8,983 nucleotides of DNA, taken from contig LJNA01000053.1 in assembly GCA_001304365.1 (NCBI GenBank), forward strand, positions 1-8,983. The letters run 5' to 3'. Numbering within the stretch: the stretch's first letter is position 1; the number at the start of each line of letters is the position of its first letter. Below the pieces are notes generated by a model that had not been told where the DNA came from, did not search any database, and worked only from the letters and a program-made list of their open reading frames with translations. Of this stretch, positions 1 to 5,800 are shown one piece after another. Made by a program: the position numbers and the translations under genes. Origin of the DNA: Syntrophobacter sp. DG_60 (lineage in GTDB: Bacteria > Desulfobacterota > Desulfofervidia > Desulfofervidales > DG-60).

Positions 1-12
1 AAAGTCCAGCAA

Positions 13-46
13 CTGAATCCCCTCCTGGGACTAGTGTTCCATCTCA
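13..46 (-). promoter_or_regulatory. Candidate bacterial SECIS hairpin after in-frame TGA
   Basis: The TGA (46-44) ending the pilX frame is followed by a stem-loop. CTAGTCCC (34-27) pairs with GGGATT-C-AG (21-13), giving eight pairs with one G-U and one bulged C. The loop is AGGAG (26-22). The loop begins 18 nt after TGA and has G as its second base, which matches the position and G requirement of bacterial SECIS hairpins as I recall them (E. coli fdhF has AGG at the same distance). A random hairpin of this size is quite possible, so confidence is low. Confidence 0.25.
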
Positions 47-625
47 GCCAGACCCGGAACAGTCAAAGTCTGCCGGTACGTTATGATCACTTCCATCGAT
101 TGTAGGGCTATCTTCCATGTCCACCTCTGGCCCAGTTCCATAAATACCCAAAGCACCATCCGGATTGATAGGTATTACAATCTTATTGACCACCACTGCA
201 ATGTTTTTAACAGCACCATGTATAGTGCCGGTTGAGGTAACCACCACCTTATTGTCGGTATCATCAAATAGATCACCATCACCGTCGTGATTGTCAATGA
301 TTTTAACCCCATACGTTCCATTTCCAAAGCTGACAAGGGACCCAAAACTCAGAATCCCGTCATCAGCCGTGTTCGGGTCTCCATCGCTACCCAACAATTC
401 ATCATCAAAACCATTGTTGCTCCCCTTTAAGGTAACCTTGGCATGTTCAATCCCAGCCTCTGCTGCATAAAATGCCTGAATTGAGCTCTTTTGGTTTCTC
501 GAAATCTTTGTCTCTATAGAAGAGGTCATAAGGGCTGCAATCCCTAAAACTGTAAGTACTATCATTATTAGCATGGTAATAATCAATGCCGCTCCATTAT
601 TGTTCTTTAGAATACTCTTATCCAT
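44..625 (-). CDS. pilX: PilX-like minor pilin / pilus assembly protein (possibly continues through TGA)
   Basis: Minor pilin of the type IV pilus tip-priming complex, acting in the inner membrane and periplasm. The N-terminus is a class III prepilin signal: residues 1-11 end in Gly, followed by AALIITMLIMIVL and a membrane helix to about residue 33. Mature position 5 is Ile rather than Glu, as is usual for PilX/GspK-type subunits. The motif FYAAEAGIEHA (about 52-62) is the typical PilX N-terminal signature. It is the fourth gene of the operon, 25 bp after pilW, with a weak AAGGGG ribosome site about 10 nt upstream of ATG. The 193-aa length resembles gamma-proteobacterial PilX, but the end ...DFDCSGSG is abrupt. 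After the TGA the same frame reads DGTLVPGGDSVAGL to the window edge, so the gene may be truncated, mutated or a selenoprotein. Family assignment is confident; the C-terminus is not. Confidence 0.85.
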   Translation of the reverse strand: MDKSILKNNNGAALIITMLIMIVLTVLGIAALMTSSIETKISRNQKSSIQAFYAAEAGIEHAKVTLKGSNNGFDDELLGSDGDPNTADDGILSFGSLVSFGNGTYGVKIIDNHDGDGDLFDDTDNKVVVTSTGTIHGAVKNIAVVVNKIVIPINPDGALGIYGTGPEVDMEDSPTIDGSDHNVPADFDCSGSG

Positions 626-650
626 ATCTTAAAATCCCCTTAAGCAATAA

Positions 651-1457
651 CTACATATTCCTTAATCTTACTCTGGTGCTAAATTCTCTTCTTCTATAGC
701 CATTATTTTCTGGATAATCAGGATCGGGCCTGGCTGTTCTAGCAGTTAAGGATATATTAATAACATTGCTGGATTGAGAAATTTGTAGACCCTCAATATT
801 TTCTGCCAATGGCTGACGACCACCCCCTGTATTTTCATTCTTTTTTAAGGTATTTGAAACTATAGAATAAGTAATAACCTTAACTAAATATATGGGGGTA
901 TTAGCACCATAATCTCTAGTTAATCCCTGATTACCTGTAGTGGCAGGGTCTGTATCTATGGTCAAAGTGCTGCCAGAAATATCAGTAATAATGGCATTTT
1001 CAAAGCCATCAATAGAGATAAGTTTCTTTTTATCAATATTAAATTTACTAGCCTCAGTTGCATTTTGCAAAGCAAGTGAAGTTGCCCCTGAAGAAGCACT
1101 GGCTGACAAACTGGCCAGCGACGAACCAAAACAGCCTACTATATAAATAGTGTCGGGATCTGTCCCACTTCCTTCTACAATCTCTGGGTTATTATCAATG
1201 GTGGTCCCGGCTACCCAATCAACCCATAATGAGAGGTTTGATTCAGGAACCCCAAATCCAGCAATTCTAATTTCCCTTGCCATCATATCCATAGCTACCC
1301 TGGCATTTTGCTGCATCTCTGCTACCTGATCCTGAATGATATAGGATTTATGTTGGGATAAATATACGCTGTAGATGGCAGAGACCACAATGCCAATTAA
1401 GACCAGGATCACCATAAGCTCTATAAGGGTAACACCCTTTTCTCTAAATCTTTTCAT
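651..1457 (-). CDS. pilW: PilW-like minor pilin
   Basis: Minor pilin, 268 aa, a component of the type IV pilus initiation complex with FimT/FimU, PilV and PilX. The prepilin peptidase site is after Gly8 (MKRFREKG/VTLIELM). Glu is present at mature position 5 and Val at mature position 1. The hydrophobic helix covers about residues 9-30. The amphipathic segment with NARVAMDMMAREIRIAGFG (about 46-64) is typical of PilW in Desulfobacterota. The C-terminus (RRREFSTRVRLRNM) also matches the usual PilW ending. It lies downstream of pilV but is separated by a 250-bp gap filled by a palindromic element, while pilX follows after 25 bp. No convincing Shine-Dalgarno precedes the ATG: the 13 bases upstream are AT-rich with only GGT, so initiation may depend on coupling or on the altered leader. 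Confidence 0.88.
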   Translation of the reverse strand: MKRFREKGVTLIELMVILVLIGIVVSAIYSVYLSQHKSYIIQDQVAEMQQNARVAMDMMAREIRIAGFGVPESNLSLWVDWVAGTTIDNNPEIVEGSGTDPDTIYIVGCFGSSLASLSASASSGATSLALQNATEASKFNIDKKKLISIDGFENAIITDISGSTLTIDTDPATTGNQGLTRDYGANTPIYLVKVITYSIVSNTLKKNENTGGGRQPLAENIEGLQISQSSNVINISLTARTARPDPDYPENNGYRRREFSTRVRLRNM

Positions 1458-1467
1458 AAATTACCGT

Positions 1468-1700
1468 AATTGCTCAAAATCTTGTGGATTTCGAGCAATT
1501 AATTGCAAAATGCAGAGTGCAAATTGAAAAATGCAAAATGGAGTGCTGAAAGCGCTCCTCCTGCGGCAAAGCCACAGGGGATAAGAAAAAAATATTTATT
1601 CCTTAATTCTGCGCCAGAGGCGCAGAGAGGTTCTTTGGCCCTGCACTTTGCAATTTTCATTTTTCAATTTCTGCTAAAAATTCCACAGAATTTTGAGCAG
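1468..1700. repeat. Palindromic MITE/REP-like element between pilV and pilW
   Basis: This 233-bp gap filler is built of nested inverted repeats. Left end: AATTGCTC-A-AAAT (1468-1480) pairs with ATTT-C-GAGCAATT (1488-1500). Right end: CTGCT (1671-1675) plus AAAATT (1677-1682) pairs with AATTTT (1689-1694) plus AGCAG (1696-1700). The two ends resemble each other in inverse orientation (TGCTCAAAAT then TGTGGA). Inside them AAATTGAAAAATG (1521-1533) is repeated inverted at 1658-1670. The centre has two GC hairpins: CCTGCGGC/GCCACAGG (1560-1578, one mismatch) and a perfect TCTGCGCC/GGCGCAGA with a 3-nt loop (1608-1626). It carries no plausible gene. It ends 7 bp from the pilV stop and starts 10 bp from the pilW start. 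A non-autonomous mobile element or an extragenic palindromic repeat is the likely origin (inference). Confidence 0.7.
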
Positions 1701-1707
1701 ATACAAA

Positions 1708-2106
1708 TTATCTAGCAATAATTGTCTGTATTTCTACCTTATGCTCCCAGTTTTCCCACCCCACAATGACTGCCACAGTCTTTGTACCACTTACAGGGGT
1801 ATCATCTGCAATATTCCACATTCTGGTATAGCCTTCACCAGGATCGTCCTGATGATCTGGGTTTTCTATATCTAAAAGATCATTTGTATCACCATCATCT
1901 GTTAATTGGCCGTCGTTATAAGGCAACCCCTTTAGCTCTTCCAGTTTATCCTCTGCCAGAATTACCGCAGTGGTCATTTTATTGGCAAATGCATTTGCCC
2001 TTATAGCAGCTATCTGCATTCCAGCAATAGTCAAAAGTATAATAGCAAAAATAGCCAATGCAATCATAAGTTCAATAAAAGTAAAACCAAATGAATTATT
2101 TTTCAT
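1708..2106 (-). CDS. pilV: PilV-like minor pilin (type IV pilus modification protein family)
   Basis: Short minor pilin of 132 aa, the second gene of the operon. The prepilin signal is MKNNSFG/FTFIELM, cut after Gly7, with mature Phe1 and Glu5. Residues 8-30 form the hydrophobic assembly helix (ALAIFAIILLTIAGMQ). The following segment AEDKLEELKGLPY (about 51-63) is characteristic of PilV-family proteins, where a conserved region after the helix contains A..KLE.L. The rest is a small, acidic globular tail (DDGDTNDLLD). It starts 20 bp after the fimT-like stop; the nearest purine-rich ribosome site (AGGGAA) is rather far from the ATG, suggesting translational coupling. In the pilus this subunit is expected in the tip complex that primes pilus assembly and displays PilY1. 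That partner gene is not in the window but would be expected beyond the left edge. Confidence 0.87.
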   Translation of the reverse strand: MKNNSFGFTFIELMIALAIFAIILLTIAGMQIAAIRANAFANKMTTAVILAEDKLEELKGLPYNDGQLTDDGDTNDLLDIENPDHQDDPGEGYTRMWNIADDTPVSGTKTVAVIVGWENWEHKVEIQTIIAR

Positions 2107-2126
2107 ATGTGTATTCTGGATATTCC

Positions 2127-2669
2127 CTATTTATAATCTACTATCGATATTCTCCCAACACTTGAGACGACTACTTTCTTCCCTTTATTTCTGGTATTTT
2201 CCAAATATATGCTACCAGCCCCGAATCCACCCGTTTTGTTTTTTGGGAGGCCCATGCTATCAAATGCCACGCAATTATTGGCAAATGTTACACCATCCCC
2301 TCTCACCGAGGTATCAAAACTGACACCTTTATAATCACTCAATTTTACATTCTTTATTGCCTGCTCCCCATCATCATACTCAAGATCCTTATCCTGATCC
2401 ACATATAAAGCATAATCGTAAGTGGTACCCCCGATATTCACATTAATAAAAGATATACTTACATAATTATTAATGCTTATGGCTTTCATCTTTGCCAGTT
2501 GCATACTTAATGCTATATCTCTAGCTGCAATGTTCAGCCTGTAGTTAGAAAGCCAGCTTTTTATATCAGGGATTGCCATAGCTAATAGAATAGCCACTAT
2601 ACCCAGAGTTATCATAAGATCTATGAGAGTAAAACCTGATTTCTTAAGCCTTATATCTTTAAGTATCAT
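2127..2669 (-). CDS. fimT: FimT/FimU (GspH-like) minor pseudopilin, Asp5 variant
   Basis: First gene of the minor-pilin operon, 180 aa. The prepilin signal is MILKDIRLKKSG, with cleavage after Gly12, then FTLIDLMITLGIVAILLAMAIP. The helix and the following region (IAARDIALSMQLAKMKAI, about 47-64, the family's usual A..L...L...R.eAi-like helix) place it in the GspH/FimT family. The C-terminal beta domain contains VAFDSMGLP and a GSIYLEN strand, typical of GspH, where F...G...G.I.L is conserved. It is odd in having Asp instead of Glu at mature position 5, visible as FTLID. The ATG lies 30 bp past the riboswitch terminator, and no strong Shine-Dalgarno is visible (a GGA lies about 12-14 nt upstream). 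Expression should depend on read-through of that terminator. Confidence 0.85.
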   Translation of the reverse strand: MILKDIRLKKSGFTLIDLMITLGIVAILLAMAIPDIKSWLSNYRLNIAARDIALSMQLAKMKAISINNYVSISFINVNIGGTTYDYALYVDQDKDLEYDDGEQAIKNVKLSDYKGVSFDTSVRGDGVTFANNCVAFDSMGLPKNKTGGFGAGSIYLENTRNKGKKVVVSSVGRISIVDYK

Positions 2670-2689
2670 AAAAAAAGCATATCCAAAGC

Positions 2690-2730
2690 AAATTAGAAAA
2701 CCCGCCTTGGCCTAAAATACCAAGGCGGGT
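2690..2730 (-). terminator. Intrinsic terminator in pilin leader (riboswitch expression platform)
   Basis: On the minus strand a perfect 11-bp stem ACCCGCCTTGG (2730-2720) pairs with CCAAGGCGGGT (2710-2700). The loop has 9 nt, and TTTTCTAATTT follows. It lies between the aptamer and the fimT start, so it would end transcription before the operon. The loop and 3' arm contain TTTAGGCC (2716-2709), the exact complement of GGCCTAAA in the aptamer (2789-2782), which offers an antiterminator pairing. Confidence 0.85.
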
Positions 2731-2738
2731 CTCTGCTT

Positions 2739-2842
2739 CCGTTAATACTTCAGGATCTTGCTGCCATGCCTATTTTGCAGGTTTAGGCCTCGGCTTTGCG
2801 TCCTGTCCTTTCGGACGGTTTGCCTTTTATCGGTACTTAATT
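2739..2842 (-). ncRNA. c-di-GMP-I (GEMM-I) riboswitch aptamer
   Basis: The minus strand carries the conserved GEMM-I core in order. GGCAAACC is at 2824-2817. The P2 hairpin GTCC-GAAA-GGAC (2816-2805) has the GNRA tetraloop. AGGACGCAAAGCC (2804-2792) follows, then the tetraloop-receptor arm GGCCTAAACC (2789-2780) with TAGGCATGGC (2771-2762). The G directly before CAAACC corresponds to Vc2 G20, which favours c-di-GMP over the cGAMP-sensing variants (A at that place). A terminator follows at once and then the minor-pilin genes. The family is known to control pili, motility and cytochrome genes in related bacteria. The outer P1 pairing is not clear to me, so the ends are approximate. Confidence 0.92.
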
Positions 2843-2848
2843 AAAAGT

Positions 2849-2878
2849 ATTATCCAATTTTCTCTTAAAAAAAGTCGA
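2849..2878 (-). promoter_or_regulatory. Putative promoter of riboswitch-pilin operon
   Basis: On the minus strand TCGACT (2878-2873, four of six bases of TTGACA) is followed after 18 nt by GATAAT (2854-2849). Transcription would start near 2842, just upstream of the aptamer. The spacer contains an A/T run. It is a moderate match, but its location is right. The 14-bp repeat at 2887-2900 lies directly upstream of the -35. Confidence 0.5.
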
Positions 2879-2886
2879 TCCAAAAC

Positions 2887-2900
2887 AAGGTGCATCAGGG
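2887..2900. repeat. 14-bp inverted repeat, copy 1 (3' of comEA)
   Basis: AAGGTGCATCAGGG is the perfect reverse complement of 3216-3229. This copy lies 8 bp beyond the comEA stop and 8 bp upstream of the putative -35 of the pilin promoter. It could be a regulator site or one half of a long-range RNA stem. Confidence 0.7.
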
Positions 2901-2908
2901 GAATAATT

Positions 2909-3193
2909 TTATTCCGGCTCTCTTACCTCAAAATTTGCTTTTAATTCATCCAGTGTTTCTGGGCCAATTCCTTTTACCTCTAAAAGCTCATCCATGGCTT
3001 TAATGCTGCCTCTTTCTTTAATAAAGTCTAAAACGGCCTGTGCCTTTTTCTCTCCAATACCCTTTACGGTGACAAGTTCTTCTACTGTGGCCTTATTTAT
3101 ATCTTTTTTTACCGTTTGAGAAAAAGAGATTGAATAGAGACCAAATATAAAACAAAAAACCATTATCAAGCAAAAAATCTTTTTTATGTTCAT
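2909..3193 (-). CDS. comEA: ComEA-like secreted helix-hairpin-helix DNA-binding protein
   Basis: A 94-aa protein with an N-terminal hydrophobic signal (residues 4-24, likely cut near SFSQ) and a short mature part made of two helix-hairpin-helix motifs: VKGIGEKKA (43-51) and VKGIGPETL (73-81). The lead-in DINKATVEEL is the hallmark of the ComEA C-terminal domain. In ComEA this domain binds double-stranded DNA in the periplasm and draws it in during natural transformation, powered by type IV pili. The size fits the short Gram-negative ComEA form. The start is firm: AAGGAGGG precedes the ATG by 4 nt, and the promoter at 3287-3315 fits. Its position beside the minor-pilin operon supports a DNA-uptake role but does not prove it, because such small HhH proteins are also found without competence. 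A perfect 14-bp inverted repeat brackets the gene. Confidence 0.87.
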   Translation of the reverse strand: MNIKKIFCLIMVFCFIFGLYSISFSQTVKKDINKATVEELVTVKGIGEKKAQAVLDFIKERGSIKAMDELLEVKGIGPETLDELKANFEVREPE

Positions 3194-3215
3194 AGACCCT
3201 CCTTATATCTTTAGA

Positions 3216-3229
3216 CCCTGATGCACCTT
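3216..3229. repeat. 14-bp inverted repeat, copy 2 (comEA leader)
   Basis: CCCTGATGCACCTT is the exact inverse of 2887-2900. It lies inside the predicted 5' untranslated leader of comEA, about 50-65 nt after the expected transcription start and 22 bp before the ATG. Confidence 0.7.
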
Positions 3230-3286
3230 TAAAGTTCACATGAGAGATAGACCTTAATGCTTTTTTTCGTTTGCCTGCCCCTTTGC

Positions 3287-3315
3287 CTTATATCATCATT
3301 GTAGCACAAAGTCAA
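3287..3315 (-). promoter_or_regulatory. comEA promoter (sigma70-type)
   Basis: The minus strand has TTGACT (3315-3310), a 17-nt spacer and TATAAG (3292-3287). Both boxes match the housekeeping consensus at five of six bases with ideal spacing. The start would be near 3280, giving a leader of about 87 nt. The -35 begins 8 bp after the stop codon of the upstream glycosyltransferase gene, so comEA is probably its own unit. Confidence 0.72.
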
Positions 3316-3322
3316 AGGTATT

Positions 3323-4888
3323 TTATTTTAATTTTAACAAACATATTTTATCCCGCACATAAAAACCATCTTTACAAGAAAGGATGGAAAGTTTTGGAAA
3401 GTGATGTTTTAATATCTCCACCTGGCTAGCCCTGGTAACAATAAATGCAATTGAGCACCTTTCCAATCTGGCAATAAGCTGGGAAATATCATCGATTTTC
3501 TCTATTTTCCTCTGGGTATAAAAGACCAAACTGGGTTGAAAATACCTGTGGCAAATAATGGGCTCATGAGGTTTTGCTTTTTCTTTCATCATTAAGGCAA
3601 ATGGCTTAGTGATCTTGTATCTATCAACTGCAGGGGTGGCCCAGTTTATTATGAAAAAAATAAGTAGATAACCTACTAAAAATTGCATCAGTAATGATGC
3701 TCTTAGCCGCCCTCTTCGATAAAAAAGAAGGCCAAGCCTCCATCCCAAAAGGGGGATAAATCCCATTAGAGCAATCCAACAAAGCCTCGGATAAAAATAG
3801 GCCAGGGCTGCACCCCCAGGAAGCAAAAGCAATAGGCCAAATAGCCCATTAAAGCCTAAAAAGATATTTAATGGCCATTTTTTTAATTCTCCATAGCAAA
3901 CATAATGTGCCAAAAGCAGAGAGATACTAGGGAATATGGGGTTGATATAAGTGGGCAGTTTTGTATGGGCAAAGGAAAAAAAGACAATAAATAAAACTAT
4001 CCAAATCCAAAGAAATATTTGGACATCTGTTATCTTTTTATAACTATGAAAGGGTAAAAAAGGGAGTAGTCCTCCCCAAGGAAAAAGGCCTAAGGGTAAA
4101 ACTAATAGATAATAAAAAAATGGCCCTCTATGCCCCTGCATAACATTAAGATAGCGGTGGATATTGTGCTTCATAATAAATTCAGAAAAGAATTCTCCAT
4201 TTGTCTTTATAGAGACCAAGACATACCAAGGAATTGCCAAAAGGAAGAAAATGATTATGCCCTGTTTTAGCCTCATTTCTTTTAATATGCCTATGTCTCT
4301 CTTAAGTAAAATAAAGAAAAATACAACACCTAAAGGCAAAACTATGCCCATGGGCCCCTTTGAAAGCACTGCTAGGGCCATAGCTACATAGAATAAGTAG
4401 AAATAAAGAGGCTGCTTTTTAAAATAGCCTAGATAAAAAGAAAAGATAGCTAAATTAATAAAAAATATTAACATAGCATCAGGTGTAGCTATGCGCACAC
4501 TCACATTAAATAATAAGATAGTAATCAAGATAAGGGCTGCCCAATGCCCTGTTTTAAAATCAAATACCTGACAGCCAAAAAGGTAGACCAGGAGTATAGT
4601 GCCTATACCAAAAATAGGCGAAAAAAATCTAGCAGAAAATTCATTTACGCCAAATATTTTGTAAGCCAATTCCATAAACCAATAGATTAATACAGGCTTA
4701 TCGCCACGGAGCTCATAATTAAAAGTAGGGACAATAAAATCGTGCCTTTCTAGCATTTCTCTACTACACTCTGCATTATGGGGTTCGTCCATGTCCCAGA
4801 GAGAGGCCTTATCCAAGGCAGTAAAAAACAGGGCAGTACTTAAGACAATTATAATCAATATGGATAAAATATGATTAACTGCCTTCAT
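3323..4888 (-). CDS. ArnT/GT39-like membrane glycosyltransferase (GT-C fold)
   Basis: An integral membrane protein of 521 aa with about a dozen hydrophobic segments and a small soluble C-terminal domain, close to the usual ArnT length of about 550. The first periplasmic loop carries DMDEPHNAE (about 32-40), the acidic GT-C catalytic signature, then REMLERHDFIVP and GDKPVLIYW (about 62-70), the KP..YW motif of the dolichyl-phosphate-mannose/ArnT family. Such enzymes transfer a sugar from a polyprenyl phosphate to lipid A or another envelope acceptor; substrate and acceptor cannot be told here. I chose the ATG at 4888 instead of an upstream TTG at 4906 because it overlaps the PAP2 stop as ATGA and is preceded by GGAAG. 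The overlap implies translational coupling with PAP2. The gene ends just before the comEA promoter. Confidence 0.85.
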   Translation of the reverse strand: MKAVNHILSILIIIVLSTALFFTALDKASLWDMDEPHNAECSREMLERHDFIVPTFNYELRGDKPVLIYWFMELAYKIFGVNEFSARFFSPIFGIGTILLVYLFGCQVFDFKTGHWAALILITILLFNVSVRIATPDAMLIFFINLAIFSFYLGYFKKQPLYFYLFYVAMALAVLSKGPMGIVLPLGVVFFFILLKRDIGILKEMRLKQGIIIFFLLAIPWYVLVSIKTNGEFFSEFIMKHNIHRYLNVMQGHRGPFFYYLLVLPLGLFPWGGLLPFLPFHSYKKITDVQIFLWIWIVLFIVFFSFAHTKLPTYINPIFPSISLLLAHYVCYGELKKWPLNIFLGFNGLFGLLLLLPGGAALAYFYPRLCWIALMGFIPLLGWRLGLLFYRRGRLRASLLMQFLVGYLLIFFIINWATPAVDRYKITKPFALMMKEKAKPHEPIICHRYFQPSLVFYTQRKIEKIDDISQLIARLERCSIAFIVTRASQVEILKHHFPKLSILSCKDGFYVRDKICLLKLK

Positions 4889-5430
4889 TTCTTCCGCCAT
4901 AGCCAAATAATATAGCTAAATATACTCCCAATAGCTGCCCCTGCTATGACATCTAGGGGGTAGTGCGCACCTACATAGATACGGGAAAGAGCCACTAAGC
5001 AGGCCAGGCTCAAGAATATGGGTGAAAATCTTTTGAATAAAAAAGATAGATAAGTAGCTACACAAAAGACAGTCTGGGCATGACCTGAAGGAAAGGAGTG
5101 GGCGCTTAAATGAGGGCCCACTAAGTGGATATAAACCTTACCTGATTTAATCAAAGGGGTAAAATCCAAAATGGGGCGTGGGCGATCCACCCATCCCTTT
5201 ATTACAACAACGCACAGCCCACTTAGACAAAAAGAAGCCAAAATCCATGGAAGGTGCTTTTTTAAATAATCACGCTTATAAATGAAGAAAAAAATGGCTA
5301 TACCAATTATTAATGCCCAGCCATTTCCCAACCAACCCATTAGATAAAAAAGGGGATCAAGCAAGGGATGGGCAAAGCCATTGTTTATCCACAAAAATAA
5401 AGTCTTATCCCACTTTAAGATACTTTCCAA
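4885..5430 (-). CDS. PAP2-family membrane lipid phosphatase
   Basis: A 181-aa membrane protein with all three PAP2 motifs: K78-x6-R85P86 (KGWVDRPRP), PSGH at 114-117, and S149R150-x5-H156-x3-D160 (SRIYVGAHYPLD). H117 and H156 are the expected catalytic pair, facing the periplasm. The family removes phosphate from lipids such as undecaprenyl pyrophosphate, phosphatidylglycerol phosphate or lipid A. Coupling to the ArnT-like gene makes carrier-lipid recycling or lipid A 1-dephosphorylation the best guess (inference). The start is TTG: a stop (TGA) lies directly upstream in frame, AGAGG sits 6 nt before the TTG, and the next ATG (residue 31) would delete the conserved N-terminal helix. It follows the 109-aa gene by 28 bp. 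Confidence 0.88.
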   Translation of the reverse strand: MESILKWDKTLFLWINNGFAHPLLDPLFYLMGWLGNGWALIIGIAIFFFIYKRDYLKKHLPWILASFCLSGLCVVVIKGWVDRPRPILDFTPLIKSGKVYIHLVGPHLSAHSFPSGHAQTVFCVATYLSFLFKRFSPIFLSLACLVALSRIYVGAHYPLDVIAGAAIGSIFSYIIWLWRKK

Positions 5431-5458
5431 TCAATGCCTCTAATTTAAGAGATCTTTT

Positions 5459-5788
5459 TTAAGTCCTAATATCCAGGTCTTTAATCAATTTATCTGCAAA
5501 GTGTAAGATGAAATTGCGCTGGGCCTCATTTGCATATTTAATACAACTACAACGCAGCTTCTTTCGGCTGCGAATAAGCAGTTCAATCTTTATACAATTG
5601 TTGCCTACCTCTATAGCAAAATAAAATGGTTGGCATGATTTGTGCTGAAATTGAGTCTCATCTAATAAATCCTCACTCACGTTTACCCAGTAGAGACCAG
5701 GCATTGATTCCTCAAAGTGCCGGGAAAGATGACCTTTGATCTTTTTAATATCCCTAGAGTTGATTTCATCAAATAGAAGCTGCCGCAT
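5459..5788 (-). CDS. Uncharacterised conserved-looking 109-aa protein
   Basis: A soluble, mildly basic protein without signal peptide or membrane helix. I cannot name a domain. The N-terminal half is acidic/basic helical (MRQLLFDEINSRDIKKIKGH), then a central PGLYWVNVSEDLL segment, and a beta-like FYFAIEVG...IKIELLIRSRKKLRCSCIKYA region, with a helical tail ending in DLDIRT. The CSC pair (Cys80 and Cys82), together with Cys52 and Cys65, might bind metal, but no full motif is visible. It is the first gene of the run with PAP2 (28 bp gap) and the glycosyltransferase, so it may be cotranscribed. The ATG is preceded by an AT-rich stretch without a clear Shine-Dalgarno. The protein looks like a genuine gene because of its codon pattern and position, but the function is unknown. 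Confidence 0.7.
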   Translation of the reverse strand: MRQLLFDEINSRDIKKIKGHLSRHFEESMPGLYWVNVSEDLLDETQFQHKSCQPFYFAIEVGNNCIKIELLIRSRKKLRCSCIKYANEAQRNFILHFADKLIKDLDIRT

Positions 5789-5800
5789 TTAAAAAATTAT

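Noticed and set aside
940..1146. Plus-strand open frames within the pilin genes (for example 940-1146, 1503-1715, 1970-2323)
   Set aside because: They lie opposite well-supported pilin genes or in the palindromic element, have no ribosome sites, and show low-complexity antisense composition.
2739..2842. Aptamer as a 3',3'-cGAMP (GEMM-Ib) variant
   Set aside because: The base before CAAACC is G, as in c-di-GMP-selective Vc2, not A. Promiscuous binding cannot be excluded from sequence.
2744..2851. Pairing of AATACTT (minus strand 2851-2845) with AAGTATT (2750-2744) as the outer P1 helix of the riboswitch
   Set aside because: The 5' half overlaps the best -10 box, so it would probably not be transcribed. 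It is also separated from the core by unpaired bases on both sides.
4889..4906. TTG at 4906 or ATG at 4900 as the glycosyltransferase start
   Set aside because: The ATG at 4888 forms a classic ATGA overlap with the PAP2 stop, has GGAAG in front, and begins right before the first membrane helix.
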